A stretch of 64,000 nucleotides of DNA. It comes from Streptomyces ficellus. GTDB lineage: Bacteria > Actinomycetota > Actinomycetes > Streptomycetales > Streptomycetaceae. How positions within the stretch are numbered: the stretch's first letter is position 1; each line of letters opens with the position of its first letter. The notes beneath the pieces are model-generated. The model had not been told where the DNA came from, made no database searches, and worked only from the letters and a program-made list of their open reading frames with translations. Below, one piece after another: positions 35,544 to 44,709 of this stretch. The DNA is taken from assembly GCF_009739905.1 (NCBI RefSeq), contig NZ_CP034279.1, positions 1,550,001-1,614,000 on the forward strand, written 5' to 3'. The position numbers were made by a program, and so were the translations under genes.

Positions 35544-36467
35544 TCAGTCCAGCTGGGACATGACCCGGGAGGAGATCAGCTCCAGGTGGTCGAGGTCGTC
35601 CAGGTCCAGCACCTGGAGGTAGATCCGGGAGGCGCCGATCGCCGCGTACCGGCCGATCTTCTCGACGACCTCGTCGGGCGAGCCGGCCAGACCGTTCTCC
35701 TTGAGCTCCTCCACCTCCCGTCCGACGGCCGCCGCGCGGCGCGCCACCTCGGCGTCGTCCTTGCCCACGCAGACGATCAGCGCGTTGGAGTACACGAGGT
35801 CGTCCGGCTTGCGTCCCGCCTCCTCGGCCGCCGCCCGGACGCGGCCGAACTGCCGCTCGCTGTCCTCCAGCGAGGCGAACGGGACGTTGAACTCGTCCGC
35901 GTACCGCGCGGCCAGCCTCGGCGTCCGCTGCGCTCCGAGCCCGCCGACCAGGACGGGCACCTTCGCCTGGGCGGGCTTCGGCAGCGCGGGCGAGTCGGTG
36001 AGCTGGTAGTACGTCCCGTCGTAGGAGAACGTCCGGCCGGTCTCCGTCGCCCACAGGCCGGTGACGATCGCCAGCTGCTCCTCCAGGCGGCCGATCTTCT
36101 CCTTGGGGAAGGGGATGCCGTAGGCCCTGTGCTCCTCCTCGAACCAGCCCGCGCCGAGGCCGAGTTCGACCCGGCCGCCGGACATCCGGTCCACCTGCGC
36201 GACCTGGATCGCCAGGACGCCGGGCAGCCGGAACGTGCCGGCGGTCATCAGCGTGCCGAGCCGGATCCGCCGGGTCTCCCGGGCCAGCCCGGCCAGGGTG
36301 ATCCAGGCGTCCGTGGGACCGGGCAGCCCGTCCCCGGATCCCATCCGCAGATAGTGGTCCGACCGGAAGAAGGCGTCGAAGCCGAGGTCCTCGGTGGCCT
36401 TCGCCACGGTCAGCAGGGTGTCGTAGTCGGCCCCTTGCTGGGGCTCGGTGAAGATTCGAAGATCCAT
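35544..36467 (-). CDS. LLM class F420-dependent oxidoreductase
   Basis: About 307 aa TIM barrel of the luciferase-like monooxygenase class. LGFDAFFRSDHYLRMGSGDG and RMSGGRVELGLGAGWFEEEH are family hallmarks; residues around the SDH/GLGAGW loops favour coenzyme F420 over FMN. The substrate is unknown. Two starts are possible: ATG 36467 (GGATGGAGGG directly upstream) or GTG 36482. It stands alone between hen1 and a small plus-strand gene. Confidence 0.85.
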   Translation of the reverse strand: MDLRIFTEPQQGADYDTLLTVAKATEDLGFDAFFRSDHYLRMGSGDGLPGPTDAWITLAGLARETRRIRLGTLMTAGTFRLPGVLAIQVAQVDRMSGGRVELGLGAGWFEEEHRAYGIPFPKEKIGRLEEQLAIVTGLWATETGRTFSYDGTYYQLTDSPALPKPAQAKVPVLVGGLGAQRTPRLAARYADEFNVPFASLEDSERQFGRVRAAAEEAGRKPDDLVYSNALIVCVGKDDAEVARRAAAVGREVEELKENGLAGSPDEVVEKIGRYAAIGASRIYLQVLDLDDLDHLELISSRVMSQLD

Positions 36468-36692
36468 CCCTCCATCCTGCACCGTCGAACGTCCGTCAAC
36501 CTCCCTCTTCCCGCCGGGTGAACCTCGTCGATCCGCGCCCCGTGGGCGCCCCCGCCAGTGACCCCCGGCCCGTGCGGGTCGTTGGCTCGGGCGGAGCCGG
36601 ACCGCCCGGCCCGCGCGCCGGCGGCGGATGCCGGTGCGTCGTTCTCTCGTCGCCCTCCCCCGCCGGGGCGGGCCTGGGCCGAGGAGGCCGCC

Positions 36693-36902
36693 ATGTCCCA
36701 GGAAGCCGTGCCTGATCAGGTCGCACCGGAGCAGCCGAAGGGTCTGCTCCAGCAGATGGAGGAGCTGATGGCGGCGCTGACCGCCGATCTGACGCGACTC
36801 GACGCGGACCTGCAGTCCTCGGCCGACCGCCTCCCGCCCCCGGACGCCGCCCCCGTCTCACCGCCCGCACCGGCCCAGGGCACCGGCTCCACGGCTCCCT
36901 GA
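36693..36902 (+). CDS. Small acidic hypothetical protein
   Basis: 69 aa from ATG 36693, with an excellent ribosome site GAGGAGGCCGCC. The middle part, GLLQQMEELMAALTADLTRL, then DADLQSSADRL, is a heptad-like amphipathic helix, likely a short coiled coil; the C-terminus is Pro/Ala-rich. No known family recognised. Probably a real small gene because of the ribosome site and biased codon use. Confidence 0.55.
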   Translation: MSQEAVPDQVAPEQPKGLLQQMEELMAALTADLTRLDADLQSSADRLPPPDAAPVSPPAPAQGTGSTAP

Positions 36903-37074
36903 CTTCGCACGCGGGGGCCGGCCGCGCGCCGCCTCCCCGGGTCCATGCCCGCCCCGCCCGTGCGGGAGCCCCCTGCGTCGCCCTGGGCCCGGTCCGCACC
37001 GCCGGGTCCGGGGCGGCCCCGCGACCGCCGGGCGCCCGGTCGCTCCCGGGCGGCGCGCCGGGAGTGGCGACGCG

Positions 37075-37545
37075 TCAGGCCGGGCCGGCGGAGGAGCCGG
37101 CGGTGTCGGGAGGTCTGGCGCGCTCGCGGACGGCGAGCCGGCGGACCATCTCCCGGACCCGGTCACCGGCCTCGTCCGCGGCATCGATCGCTTCGATGCA
37201 CTGCCAGTACAGTCCCTCCTCGTCTGTGGCGCAGGCGACGCCGACCAGGGCGATGCCCACCTCGCCGAGCAGCGCGCCCAGGTTGATCAACGTGGCCCGC
37301 ACGTCGGCTATGTGCGTGAGCCGCAGGGCCCGCGCCGGGCGGCCCGGACTCGCCCCGCCGCGGCTGCCCGTCTCGCTGAGCCCCCGCGCCTCTCCCCTCA
37401 GCTCCGGTGGTCCGGTCCGCGCGACGTGGCTGCCGATCGCCTGCGCGAGCAGCTGGGCCTGCCAGGCCTCCCCCACGATGTCCAGCGCCACCCGGCTGTC
37501 CGCCAGGGCGCGCCGGCCGGTCGCGATGAGTCGCTCCGCTTCCAT
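37075..37545 (-). CDS. DUF6099-like conserved Streptomyces protein
   Basis: 156 aa, largely helical, starting MEAERLIATGRRALADSRVA and containing ADVRATLINLGALLGEVGIA and WQCIEAIDAADEAGDRVREM. It resembles the actinomycete family named DUF6099, of unknown function. No signal peptide or membrane segment. Start ATG 37545 with a GGGGGCGG upstream. It is followed by a helix-breaking Pro/Gly/Ser tail. No functional neighbour. Confidence 0.65.
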   Translation of the reverse strand: MEAERLIATGRRALADSRVALDIVGEAWQAQLLAQAIGSHVARTGPPELRGEARGLSETGSRGGASPGRPARALRLTHIADVRATLINLGALLGEVGIALVGVACATDEEGLYWQCIEAIDAADEAGDRVREMVRRLAVRERARPPDTAGSSAGPA

Positions 37546-37670
37546 GTACGCCGCCCCCGTTCGTACGACTGTCCGCCCATCAGTTCACTACCCAGAGTGA
37601 AGGTGAATGGACCCAAAAGCCAGGGGAATTCGGAAATCTGTGGACAGGAAGCTCAGTGTGAATAAGTCGA

Positions 37671-38051
37671 TCACTCCGTAGAGTGACGATCGGGCTCGTT
37701 GGACGCCCTCGCGGCACGTCCCGGCGGCCGTCCGACGGGGAACCGCACCTCGTTGCGGTCGATCTTGGCGGACAGCGCGGCCAGCGGATCGACGCCCAGC
37801 GAACCGCAGAATTGGAGCAGGTAGGCCAGCACGTCGGCCACCTCGTCCGCCACCCGGTGCGCGGTCTCCGGGTCGTCCATCACCCGGGCGGCCTCCTCGG
37901 GCGTCAACCACTGGAAGATCTCCAGCAGTTCGGCCGCCTCGACGCTCAGCGCCGCCGCCAGGTTCTTCGGCGTGTGGTACGGCTGCCACTCCCGCGAGGC
38001 CGCGAACTCGGCGAGCCTGCGCTGCAATCCCTGCACATCCAGTTCCGTCAC
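37671..38051 (-). CDS. MazG-like nucleotide pyrophosphohydrolase
   Basis: 126 aa all-alpha NTP pyrophosphohydrolase of the MazG/iMazG group, which converts (d)NTPs or modified nucleotides to monophosphates. The metal-binding E-x3-E and E-x2-D pairs are in LSVEAAELLEIFQW and HRVADEVADVLAYLLQF. It starts at ATG 38051, sharing ATGA with the stop of the AAA ATPase gene, so the two are coupled. The stop lies in a small hairpin, TCACTC-CGTA-GAGTGA (37671-37686). Confidence 0.87.
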   Translation of the reverse strand: MTELDVQGLQRRLAEFAASREWQPYHTPKNLAAALSVEAAELLEIFQWLTPEEAARVMDDPETAHRVADEVADVLAYLLQFCGSLGVDPLAALSAKIDRNEVRFPVGRPPGRAARASNEPDRHSTE

Positions 38052-39214
38052 GGATTCAGGTCTACCACCGTCACACCGGTGCGACCGCGGGCGGCCCTCG
38101 CCCCCGCCTCGCCGACGGTCCCCACCAGCCGGATGTGCCCGTCCGCACAGATCTGCGCCGCCAGCGCCGCCAGTTCCCGGATCTGGCGCCGGTCGAGTCC
38201 GCGGTCGAACCCGTCGGCCAGCACGGTGAGCGTCTGCATCGCGTGCGGCACCTCCGCCGCCATGTCCATGGACAGCACGCCGGGCCCGGTGAGCAGCACG
38301 AGCGCGAGGGCCAGGAAGCGCAGTTCGCCCTCGCCGAGCCGCTCCACGGGCGTGCCGCCGTCCCCGCCACGGCCCAGCACCGCCCGTACCGTCCCGTCGG
38401 CGAGCTCCTCCACGTCAAGGGCGCTCACCGGTCCCGCGCAGCCGGAGCGGGCGACCGCCGCGAGCCTGGCGTGCCGGCGCGGGCAGCCGGTGCGGGTGCG
38501 GTGGAGCACCTCCGCGAGGTTGTCGCAGCCGCGCCGCAGCCGTCCGTCGCCCGCCACCACGGGCGTCCGCATCCGCTGGGGCTGCGGGTCGCAGGGGAAG
38601 ACGGAGCGGAGGGCCACGACGACCTGTTCGGCGGCGGCCAGGACGTGGCGTTGTCCCTCGGTCTTGCCCGCCACCCGCAGCGGCAGCAGCGCCGTGCCGA
38701 GCCGGTCGCCGGGGAGCGGGGCGCGGGTGACCGGCACGGAACCCGCGGTGTGCCACTCGGCCTGCACCGTGCCCCGGCCGGGGTCACGCAGCGCGGTGGT
38801 GAGCAGCGTGCGCCCGTCCCCGTCCGTCAGCCGCTCACCGGCGATCCGCAGGACCGGCTCCGCCTGGACCGCCAGGTCGAGGCGCACCGGTCCGGCCGGG
38901 CCGTCCACGGTGCAGCCGATCCGGAAGCCCCGCCGCCCCTCCGCGTCCGCCTCCGCGCGTTCCGGCACGCACCCGGCGGGCTCGGGGAAGGCGGCGGCGA
39001 GGGGGACTCCGGCGGCGAGCAGGGCGAGTGCCTCGTAGGCCTGTAACGCGCTCGACTTGCCGGTGCCGCTCGCGCCGGCGAAGAGCGTCACCGGTCCGAG
39101 CCGGAAGGCGGCGCCGCGGTGCGACTTGTAGGCGGACAGCCGCAGCTCCGTGACGGCCGGGCGGGCCGGCGCGACGGAGGACGGCAGGGACGTGGAGGGG
39201 CGGGTTGCGTGCAT
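38048..39214 (-). CDS. RecF/SMC-like AAA ATPase
   Basis: About 388 aa. It opens with LRLSAYKSHRGAAFRLGPVT and Walker A LFAGASGTGKSSALQAYEAL, the SMC/RecF type beginning. The ABC-like signature region is RLGEGELRFLALALVLLTGP followed by a Walker-B-like VLSMDM. The middle is short, without a long coiled coil. Such stand-alone ATPases occur in repair and defence contexts, but no nuclease partner is visible; the downstream coupled gene is MazG-like. Start ATG 39214 has a weak ribosome site; the open frame continues to 39649 as Arg-rich sequence. Confidence 0.75.
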   Translation of the reverse strand: MHATRPSTSLPSSVAPARPAVTELRLSAYKSHRGAAFRLGPVTLFAGASGTGKSSALQAYEALALLAAGVPLAAAFPEPAGCVPERAEADAEGRRGFRIGCTVDGPAGPVRLDLAVQAEPVLRIAGERLTDGDGRTLLTTALRDPGRGTVQAEWHTAGSVPVTRAPLPGDRLGTALLPLRVAGKTEGQRHVLAAAEQVVVALRSVFPCDPQPQRMRTPVVAGDGRLRRGCDNLAEVLHRTRTGCPRRHARLAAVARSGCAGPVSALDVEELADGTVRAVLGRGGDGGTPVERLGEGELRFLALALVLLTGPGVLSMDMAAEVPHAMQTLTVLADGFDRGLDRRQIRELAALAAQICADGHIRLVGTVGEAGARAARGRTGVTVVDLNP

Positions 39215-39288
39215 GCTCGGACCGTACGAGCGGCTTCCGGTGCTGAACCGTTCCGGCCGGGAACGACTCCTACGAATGAGGGAACCGC

Positions 39289-39687
39289 CTAGGAATGGGG
39301 AACCGCCGCGGCGGCGGCGCCCTCGACCTCCGTGCCGGCCGGGGCCAGCAGGAAGACGTTCCGGTCGACGCGGTGCATCCCGCTGCCGAGCCCGAAGACG
39401 ACGCCGCTGCTGAAGTCCAGGATCCGCTTGGCGACGTCCGTGTCGGCCGCGGTCAGGTCCAGCAGGACGGGGATCTGCGCGACGAGGTACTCGGCGACCT
39501 CCCGCGCGTCGGCGAACACCTGCACCCTCAGTACGACCATGCGGCGCTGCTCGGCGGCCTCGTAGTCCTGCGGGATCGTGCTGTGGTCGACCCTGGAGGG
39601 CCACTCGTTGCGTCCCCGCAGCGGGACGACCTGTGCCAGGCCCTCCCACTGTTCGTCGGTGACGTCGTACCTCTCGTACCTACTCAT
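39289..39687 (-). CDS. SepF-family cell division protein (paralogue)
   Basis: 132 aa. The core QRRMVVLRVQVFADAREVAE, then IPVLLDLTAADTDVAKRILD and FSSGVVFGLGSGMHRVDRNV is the SepF fold that polymerises and binds FtsZ. The N-terminal MSRYERYDVTDEQWEGLAQV lacks the typical membrane-inserting hydrophobic helix of SepF proper and the gene is not beside ftsZ, so this is likely one of the extra SepF-like proteins of Streptomyces. Start ATG 39687 with GAGGATAGGG upstream. Confidence 0.82.
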   Translation of the reverse strand: MSRYERYDVTDEQWEGLAQVVPLRGRNEWPSRVDHSTIPQDYEAAEQRRMVVLRVQVFADAREVAEYLVAQIPVLLDLTAADTDVAKRILDFSSGVVFGLGSGMHRVDRNVFLLAPAGTEVEGAAAAAVPHS

Positions 39688-39941
39688 AGGCCCTATCCTC
39701 GCCTCCCTCACCCGTTCGGCCCAACTGCGACACGAGGGGGATGTCCGGGACGGGCGTCGGCGGGGCCGCCGCCCACCGGGACGATGCGCGGCGGCACCCG
39801 GGTCCGCCGCCGCGAGCTGACGGCTCGTCGGAAGCCGCACGGACAACACGAGGTGACGTGTCGTCCGAATGAGTGGGGTGCTGGCTCCAGTGCGGTCGAG
39901 GTGGCCTGCCGGGTGGCCACGGGCGACGCGACCGCGCAGCA
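39688..39941. other. Intergenic region without recognised gene
   Basis: Spacer between the SepF paralogue and the ABC-operon promoter. Nothing recognised apart from ordinary G/C-rich sequence. Confidence 0.4.
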
Positions 39942-39985
39942 TTGACAGTGCAAAACAGCCCAGCTACTTTCGGCCCAGGCCGAAA
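39942..39985 (+). promoter_or_regulatory. ABC-operon promoter with palindromic operator (site A)
   Basis: TTGACA (39942-39947), 17 bases, TACTTT (39965-39970), then a perfect palindrome TTTCGGCC-CA-GGCCGAAA (39968-39985) that begins in the -10 box. CTACTTTCGGCCCAGGCC is repeated base for base on the other strand at 52983-53000 before the second operon. A repressor there would block transcription start. Confidence 0.75.
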
Positions 39986-40021
39986 CTGTCCAGGTTTTGA
40001 CAGGCCTTCCGGAGGCCCAGC

Positions 40022-41287
40022 ATGAAGACAGGGTTCAAGCGCGCCACCGTTCCTCTCGCGATCCTCACCCTCACCGCGCTCACCGCGGCCGGGTGCAACA
40101 GCGCCGACAGCGGCGCGGGGTCGAACAGGGTCACCGTCTGGATGTACCCGGTGATCATGGATCCGAAGGCCAATGCCGCCTACTGGGACGGCATCGAGAA
40201 GGGCTTCGAGGCGGCCCACAAGAACGTCGACCTCGCCATCGAGCAGTTGCCCTGGGAGAACCGGGACCAGAAGCTGGCGACCGCCTTCGGCAGCGGCAAG
40301 GGACCGGACGTGGTGCTCCTCGGCCCCGACCAGATCCCGCAGTTCCAGGCGAACGGCGCCGTCCAGCCCGTCGACCGGGCCATGGAGAAGTCCCGGGCCG
40401 CCTTCCGGCCGACGGCGCTCGAGGCCATGACGCAGGACGGCAAGGTCTACGCGGCACCGATCTACCACACCGTCACGAGCACCCTCTACAACAAGAAGCT
40501 GCTGGACAAGGCGGGGATAAAGGAACCGCCCGCCACCTGGGACGCGCTGCGGGCCGCCGCGCCGAAGCTGAAGCAGGCCGGCGTCGCCACCCTCGACTAC
40601 AGCGCGAGCAACGAGGCCTCGCTCAACATGAGCTTCTATCCGCTGCTGTGGCAGGCGGGCGGCAAGGTCTTCGACGAGAGCGGAAAGAAGACCGCGTTCA
40701 ACAGCCCCGAGGGGGTCGAGGCGCTCACCTTCCTCGTCGACCTCTACAAGAGCGGTGGCGTGCCCAGGTCCGCGCTGACCAACGCCAACCTGTTCACCGA
40801 CCACGCCCTGGGCAAGGGGCAGGTCGCCATGGGCTACACCAACACGCCTTCCGACGCGGTGCTGGCCGGGACGGCCTGGGGCAAGGAGAACGTGATCGTC
40901 GGCCCGGCCCTCAAGGGTCCCAGCAAGCAAGTGTGCTTCGGCATGCCGGGCGGCCTCGGCATCAACGCCCGCACCAAGAACCTCGCCGGTGCGGAGAAGT
41001 TCGTCGCCTTCATGACCGAGCCCGCGCAGATCGCGTCCATGGGCAAGGCCGGCGGCTTCTTCTCCCCGCGCACGGACGTCGCGGTCGCCAGCGACAACCC
41101 CTTCGCCAAGGAGTACGAAGCGGCCCTGGCCCACACCTTCCCCGGCGAGCCGCACCCGGCCGCACGCCAGCTGATGGCGCTCATCACGCCGGAGATCCAG
41201 GCCGCGCTCACCGGCAAGAAGACACCCGAACAGGCGCTGGCGGCGGCCGCCGGGGAAGGCGACGACCTCCTGGCGCGTCAGCGTTGA
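40022..41287 (+). CDS. ABC transporter substrate-binding lipoprotein (CUT1 type)
   Basis: 421 aa extracellular solute-binding protein, family 1. The signal peptide ends in the lipobox LTALTAAGCN with lipidated Cys near residue 25. VTVWMYPVIMDPKANAAYWD, GKGPDVVLLGPDQIPQF and VYAAPIYHTVTSTLYNKKLL match sugar-binding proteins of the CUT1 type. It captures an oligosaccharide or sugar-like solute outside the cell for the two permeases encoded next. It is the first gene of a six-gene operon under promoter/operator site A. A specific sugar cannot be deduced. Confidence 0.9.
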   Translation: MKTGFKRATVPLAILTLTALTAAGCNSADSGAGSNRVTVWMYPVIMDPKANAAYWDGIEKGFEAAHKNVDLAIEQLPWENRDQKLATAFGSGKGPDVVLLGPDQIPQFQANGAVQPVDRAMEKSRAAFRPTALEAMTQDGKVYAAPIYHTVTSTLYNKKLLDKAGIKEPPATWDALRAAAPKLKQAGVATLDYSASNEASLNMSFYPLLWQAGGKVFDESGKKTAFNSPEGVEALTFLVDLYKSGGVPRSALTNANLFTDHALGKGQVAMGYTNTPSDAVLAGTAWGKENVIVGPALKGPSKQVCFGMPGGLGINARTKNLAGAEKFVAFMTEPAQIASMGKAGGFFSPRTDVAVASDNPFAKEYEAALAHTFPGEPHPAARQLMALITPEIQAALTGKKTPEQALAAAAGEGDDLLARQR

Positions 41288-42429
41288 GCAAGGTCGAACC
41301 GCGCGAGGCGTTCCCCGATGAACCGGAGCCCTCGGAGCGCGCCGCCGCGAGGCACGGACGCACGGCCGGGGACGGCGCGCCCCCGGCCGGTGCGCCACCG
41401 GCACCCGAGGTGGCACCCGAGGCGGTGGCGGCGGCGGTCGTCACGGGCGACTCGCGGGGCACGGTGACGGTGACCGGCACCCTGGCGAAGGCGCCGCCGG
41501 GCGGTCCGGCGGACATCCCGCCGGGCGGCCCCGGAAGCGGTCCGGGCGGGCGGCGGTGGAGCCCGGTGCGGCGGCGGGAGGCACTGGTCGGGCTGGCATT
41601 CGTGGGTCCGATGCTGGCACTGTTCCTGGTGTTCCGGTTCGGGCCGACCCTCGGTGCCGCGTTCCTGTCGCTGACCGACTACCGGCTCAGCGGCGAGTGG
41701 GACTTCATCGGCGCGGCCAACTACACCCGGCTGCTCCAGGACGACCTGTTCTGGGAGAGCCTCGGCGTCACCGCCGTCTACACCGCGCTGTACGTGCCGA
41801 TGACCGTCCTGCTCGCGCTCGGCACGGCCGTGCTCCTGCACCGGACGCTCTGGCTGCGCGGCTTCTTCCGGGGGCTGTTCTTCCTGCCGTACGTCACGAG
41901 CATCGTCCTGGCCGCGGTCATCTGGAAGTGGATCTACGAGGTCGAGGACGGGCTGCTCAACACGGCCCTCGGCGCCCTGGGCCTCGGCCCGGTCGACTTC
42001 CTCGGTGCCGACTCCCTCGTCCTGCCCTCCATCGCGGCCGCCTCCGCCTGGAAGGGCTTCGGCTACTCGATGCTGATCCTCCTCGCCGGGCTCCAGTCCA
42101 TTCCCCGCGAGGTCGCCGAGGCCGCCACCATCGACGGGGCGAGCGCCTGGCAGCGCTTCCGCTGGGTGACCCTGCCCCTGCTGCGACCCGTGCTCTTCTT
42201 CGTCCTCGTCATCGAGGCGATCCAGGCCTTCCAGGTTTTCGACGCGATGTACGTCATGACCGCCGGCGGTCCGGTGCGGGCCAGCTACTCCCTCGTCTAC
42301 TTCCTCTACGACTCGGGCTTCAAGTTCTTCGACTTCGGCTACGCGAGCGCGATCGGCCTCGTCCTGTTCCTGATCGTCCTCGTCTTTTCGCTCATTCAGC
42401 GCCGGCTCATCGGAAGGGAGGAGGACTGA
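41284..42429 (+). CDS. Sugar ABC transporter permease (MalF type)
   Basis: Up to 381 aa. Six membrane segments begin at EALVGLAFVGPMLALFLVFR; the EAA loop that docks the ATPase is REVAEAATIDGASAWQRFRW. An unusually long Ala/Pro/Gly-rich cytoplasmic N-terminus (about 95 residues) precedes the first helix if translation starts at TTG 41284, which shares TTGA with the upstream stop; a later GTG such as 41566 is possible. No ATPase gene follows, so the shared MsiK-type ATPase of Streptomyces probably energises it. Confidence 0.85.
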   Translation: MSKVEPREAFPDEPEPSERAAARHGRTAGDGAPPAGAPPAPEVAPEAVAAAVVTGDSRGTVTVTGTLAKAPPGGPADIPPGGPGSGPGGRRWSPVRRREALVGLAFVGPMLALFLVFRFGPTLGAAFLSLTDYRLSGEWDFIGAANYTRLLQDDLFWESLGVTAVYTALYVPMTVLLALGTAVLLHRTLWLRGFFRGLFFLPYVTSIVLAAVIWKWIYEVEDGLLNTALGALGLGPVDFLGADSLVLPSIAAASAWKGFGYSMLILLAGLQSIPREVAEAATIDGASAWQRFRWVTLPLLRPVLFFVLVIEAIQAFQVFDAMYVMTAGGPVRASYSLVYFLYDSGFKFFDFGYASAIGLVLFLIVLVFSLIQRRLIGREED

Positions 42430-43232
42430 TGGCGCGGCTGAGGCTGCCGGTCCTGCTGGTCCTGGTCGCGTTCGTGACCGTCACCCCCTTCGTCGTCATG
42501 GTGCTGGTGGCGTTCGCACCACCCGGTGGCCGGACCCTGCCGGGCGCCTTCGACGTCACCCGTGCCACCCTGCGCAACTTCACGGACGTCCTGGAGAGCG
42601 CCGACATCACCCAGTGGGCCCTCAACTCGCTGATCTACTCGCTCGTGTCGGTGCTGCTCATCCTGCTGTTCGCGTCGATGGCCGGGTACGCGTTCGCCAA
42701 GAAGCGCTTCCCGGGGCGCGAGGTGCTGTTCTGGGCTTTCCTGGCGACGCTGATGGTGCCGTTCCAGGCGACCCTGATCCCCTACTACATCCTCGTCTCC
42801 GAGATGGGCGGCGTGGACACGTACTGGGGTCTGATCGTGCCGACCCTCGCCAACTCGCAGGCCGTGTTCCTGATGCGGCAGTTCATCGTGCAGCTGCCCG
42901 ACGAGCTGTTCGAGGCGGCGAAGATCGACGGGGCGTCGGAGTGGCGGGTCTTCACCACGGTCGTGCTGCCGCTGATCCGGCCGGTCCTCGCCACCCTCGG
43001 CGTGTTCGTCTTCCTCTGGCACTGGAACGACTTCCTGTGGCCGCTCGTCATCGGCCAGTCGGAAGGCATGCGGACGCTCACCGTCGGGCTCGCCACCCTG
43101 GAGGGCGAGAACGTGACCATCAACCAGATCATGGCGGGCGCCACGATCACCGTCATCCCGTGCCTCCTCGTCTTCGGCCTGCTCCAGCGGTACCTGACCG
43201 ACTCCATCGCCACCAGCGGCCTCAAGTCATGA
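42429..43232 (+). CDS. Sugar ABC transporter permease (MalG type)
   Basis: 267 aa, six membrane segments. The EAA loop reads DELFEAAKIDGASEWRVFTT, and LMVPFQATLIPYYILVSEMG is typical of MalG-type subunits. The start ATG 42429 overlaps the previous stop by one base (TGATG). It forms the channel with the preceding permease for uptake of the unknown sugar-like substrate. Confidence 0.92.
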   Translation: MARLRLPVLLVLVAFVTVTPFVVMVLVAFAPPGGRTLPGAFDVTRATLRNFTDVLESADITQWALNSLIYSLVSVLLILLFASMAGYAFAKKRFPGREVLFWAFLATLMVPFQATLIPYYILVSEMGGVDTYWGLIVPTLANSQAVFLMRQFIVQLPDELFEAAKIDGASEWRVFTTVVLPLIRPVLATLGVFVFLWHWNDFLWPLVIGQSEGMRTLTVGLATLEGENVTINQIMAGATITVIPCLLVFGLLQRYLTDSIATSGLKS

Positions 43233-43936
43233 CCACCGTCGTCGACGTCAACCGAACCCTCGGTCCCCTCCCCCACGACGACGTCCCCAGCAGGGACGAG
43301 GCCGGCCTCGTCGCCGAGCTGGAACGGCTGCGCATCGACACGGCCTGCGTCGTCCACTCCCACGCCGTCCACGGCGACCCGCGCGACGGCAACGACCCGC
43401 TGGCCCACGTCGGCGACCCCAGGCTGCGGCCCGTGCCCGTCCTCGTACCCGGGCCGCTCGGCACCGGCCCGTGGGCGGGCGGGGCACCACTGGTGCGCCT
43501 GTGCCCCCGCCGGCACGGCTGGTCCCTCTCCGGGCCGCACGCCCACCGGCTGCTCGCCGAGCTGGCGGCGCACGGCACGGCCGTGCTGCTCGCCTGGGAC
43601 GAGGTGACGTCCGGCGAGGTGCACCGGCTGGCCGCGGCCGGGCCCGCGCCGCGCGTCGTGCTCACCGGCACGGGCTACCGCGCGCTGCGCGAACTCGCCG
43701 AGCTGCTGGAGACCCACCCCTCGCTGTACGTCGACACCTCCACGCTGTGCGGCCACCGCCAGGTCGAGTGGGTCGCCGGGCGGTACGGCGCCCACCGGGT
43801 GCTGTTCGGCACGGGCGCACCCGTCACCGACGACGCCGGGCCCCGGTATCTGCTGGACACCCTGGACCTGCCCGCGGCGGACGCGGCGCTCATCGCCGGC
43901 GGCAACGCGCTGCGGCTCCTGGACGGTGCACCATGA
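43229..43936 (+). CDS. Amidohydrolase-like protein lacking the HxH metal motif
   Basis: 235 aa, coupled by ATGA to the permease gene and by ATGA to the next gene. Its plan follows the amidohydrolase_2 (PF04909) TIM barrel: N-terminal strand, ELERLRIDTACVVHSHAVHG, HPSLYVDTSTLCGH, and HRVLFGTGAPVTDDAGPRYL with AALIAGGNALRLL at the end. But the first strand reads VVDVNRTLGPLP where family members have D-x-H-x-H, and the last-strand metal Asp region is GTGAPV. So it probably cannot hold the usual zinc. It may be a regulatory or structural partner of the intact amidohydrolase encoded immediately downstream. Confidence 0.7.
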   Translation: MTTVVDVNRTLGPLPHDDVPSRDEAGLVAELERLRIDTACVVHSHAVHGDPRDGNDPLAHVGDPRLRPVPVLVPGPLGTGPWAGGAPLVRLCPRRHGWSLSGPHAHRLLAELAAHGTAVLLAWDEVTSGEVHRLAAAGPAPRVVLTGTGYRALRELAELLETHPSLYVDTSTLCGHRQVEWVAGRYGAHRVLFGTGAPVTDDAGPRYLLDTLDLPAADAALIAGGNALRLLDGAP

Positions 43937-44709
43937 GCCCGGCCGGACGCACCGCCATGGACGTCATCGACGCGCACGGGCACATCGGACGCTGGTCGGC
44001 GTTCGCCGTCCCGGACGGTTCGGCGGAGAGCCTGGTCGCCATGATGGACCGCTGCGGGGTCGCCACCGCCTGCGTGTCGCACCTGCTCGCGGTGGGCCCC
44101 GACGCCCGCGCCGGGAACGCCCTGCTGCTGGAGGCCCTCGAGGCGCACCCCGGCCGGCTGCTCGGCTGGGCCGTGTACCAGCCGCACGACCCGCAGGCCC
44201 CCGAACGGCTGCGGGACCTGCTGGACGTCCCCGGCGTCATCGGGGTCAAGCTCCACCCCGAGGTGCACGAGACGGCGCTCGACGACCGGGCGTACACACC
44301 CGCGTTCGAGGCGGCGGCCGGGCGGAGGCGGCTCGTCCTCGCGCACAGCCAGCACGGCAGCCCCTGGTCGGACGCCCGGCACTTCGCGGCCGTCTCGCCG
44401 CGCCACCCGGGCGTACCCCTGCTGATGGGCCACGCGGGCCTGTTCCCCGAAGGGCTGCGCCCCGCGATGGAGGCCGCGGACCGCTGCCCCGACCTGGTGC
44501 TGGAGACCTGCGGCTCCCGGATGACGGCACGTCACCTGGTCCGGATGGTCGCCGGGATCGGGGCCGGCCGGGTGGCGTTCGGCTCGGACGCCGTCTTCCT
44601 CGACCTGCGCACCGGGCTCGGCCGGGTGCTGCTCGCCGGCCTGCCGGAGGCGGACCGGGAGCAGGTCCTGCACGGCACGATGGACACCCTGCTCAAGGGC
44701 ATCGTGTGA
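43933..44709 (+). CDS. Amidohydrolase_2 family enzyme with intact metal motif
   Basis: 258 aa metal-dependent TIM barrel. The first strand MDVIDAHGHIGRWSAF carries H-x-H; further ligands are likely in VKLHPEVHE, LAHSQHGSPW, LLMGHAGLFP and the last-strand Asp in FGSDAVFLDL. This family contains lactonases, decarboxylases and deacetylases acting on small organic acids and sugar derivatives. ATG 43933 overlaps the upstream degenerate homologue by 4 nt. The same pair, one intact and one degenerate, recurs at 50207-51828. Confidence 0.85.
   Translation: MSPAGRTAMDVIDAHGHIGRWSAFAVPDGSAESLVAMMDRCGVATACVSHLLAVGPDARAGNALLLEALEAHPGRLLGWAVYQPHDPQAPERLRDLLDVPGVIGVKLHPEVHETALDDRAYTPAFEAAAGRRRLVLAHSQHGSPWSDARHFAAVSPRHPGVPLLMGHAGLFPEGLRPAMEAADRCPDLVLETCGSRMTARHLVRMVAGIGAGRVAFGSDAVFLDLRTGLGRVLLAGLPEADREQVLHGTMDTLLKGIV

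Noticed and set aside
37671..37686. TCACTC-CGTA-GAGTGA as a rho-independent terminator
   Set aside because: Only six base pairs, overlaps the MazG-like stop codon and lacks a clear T-run.
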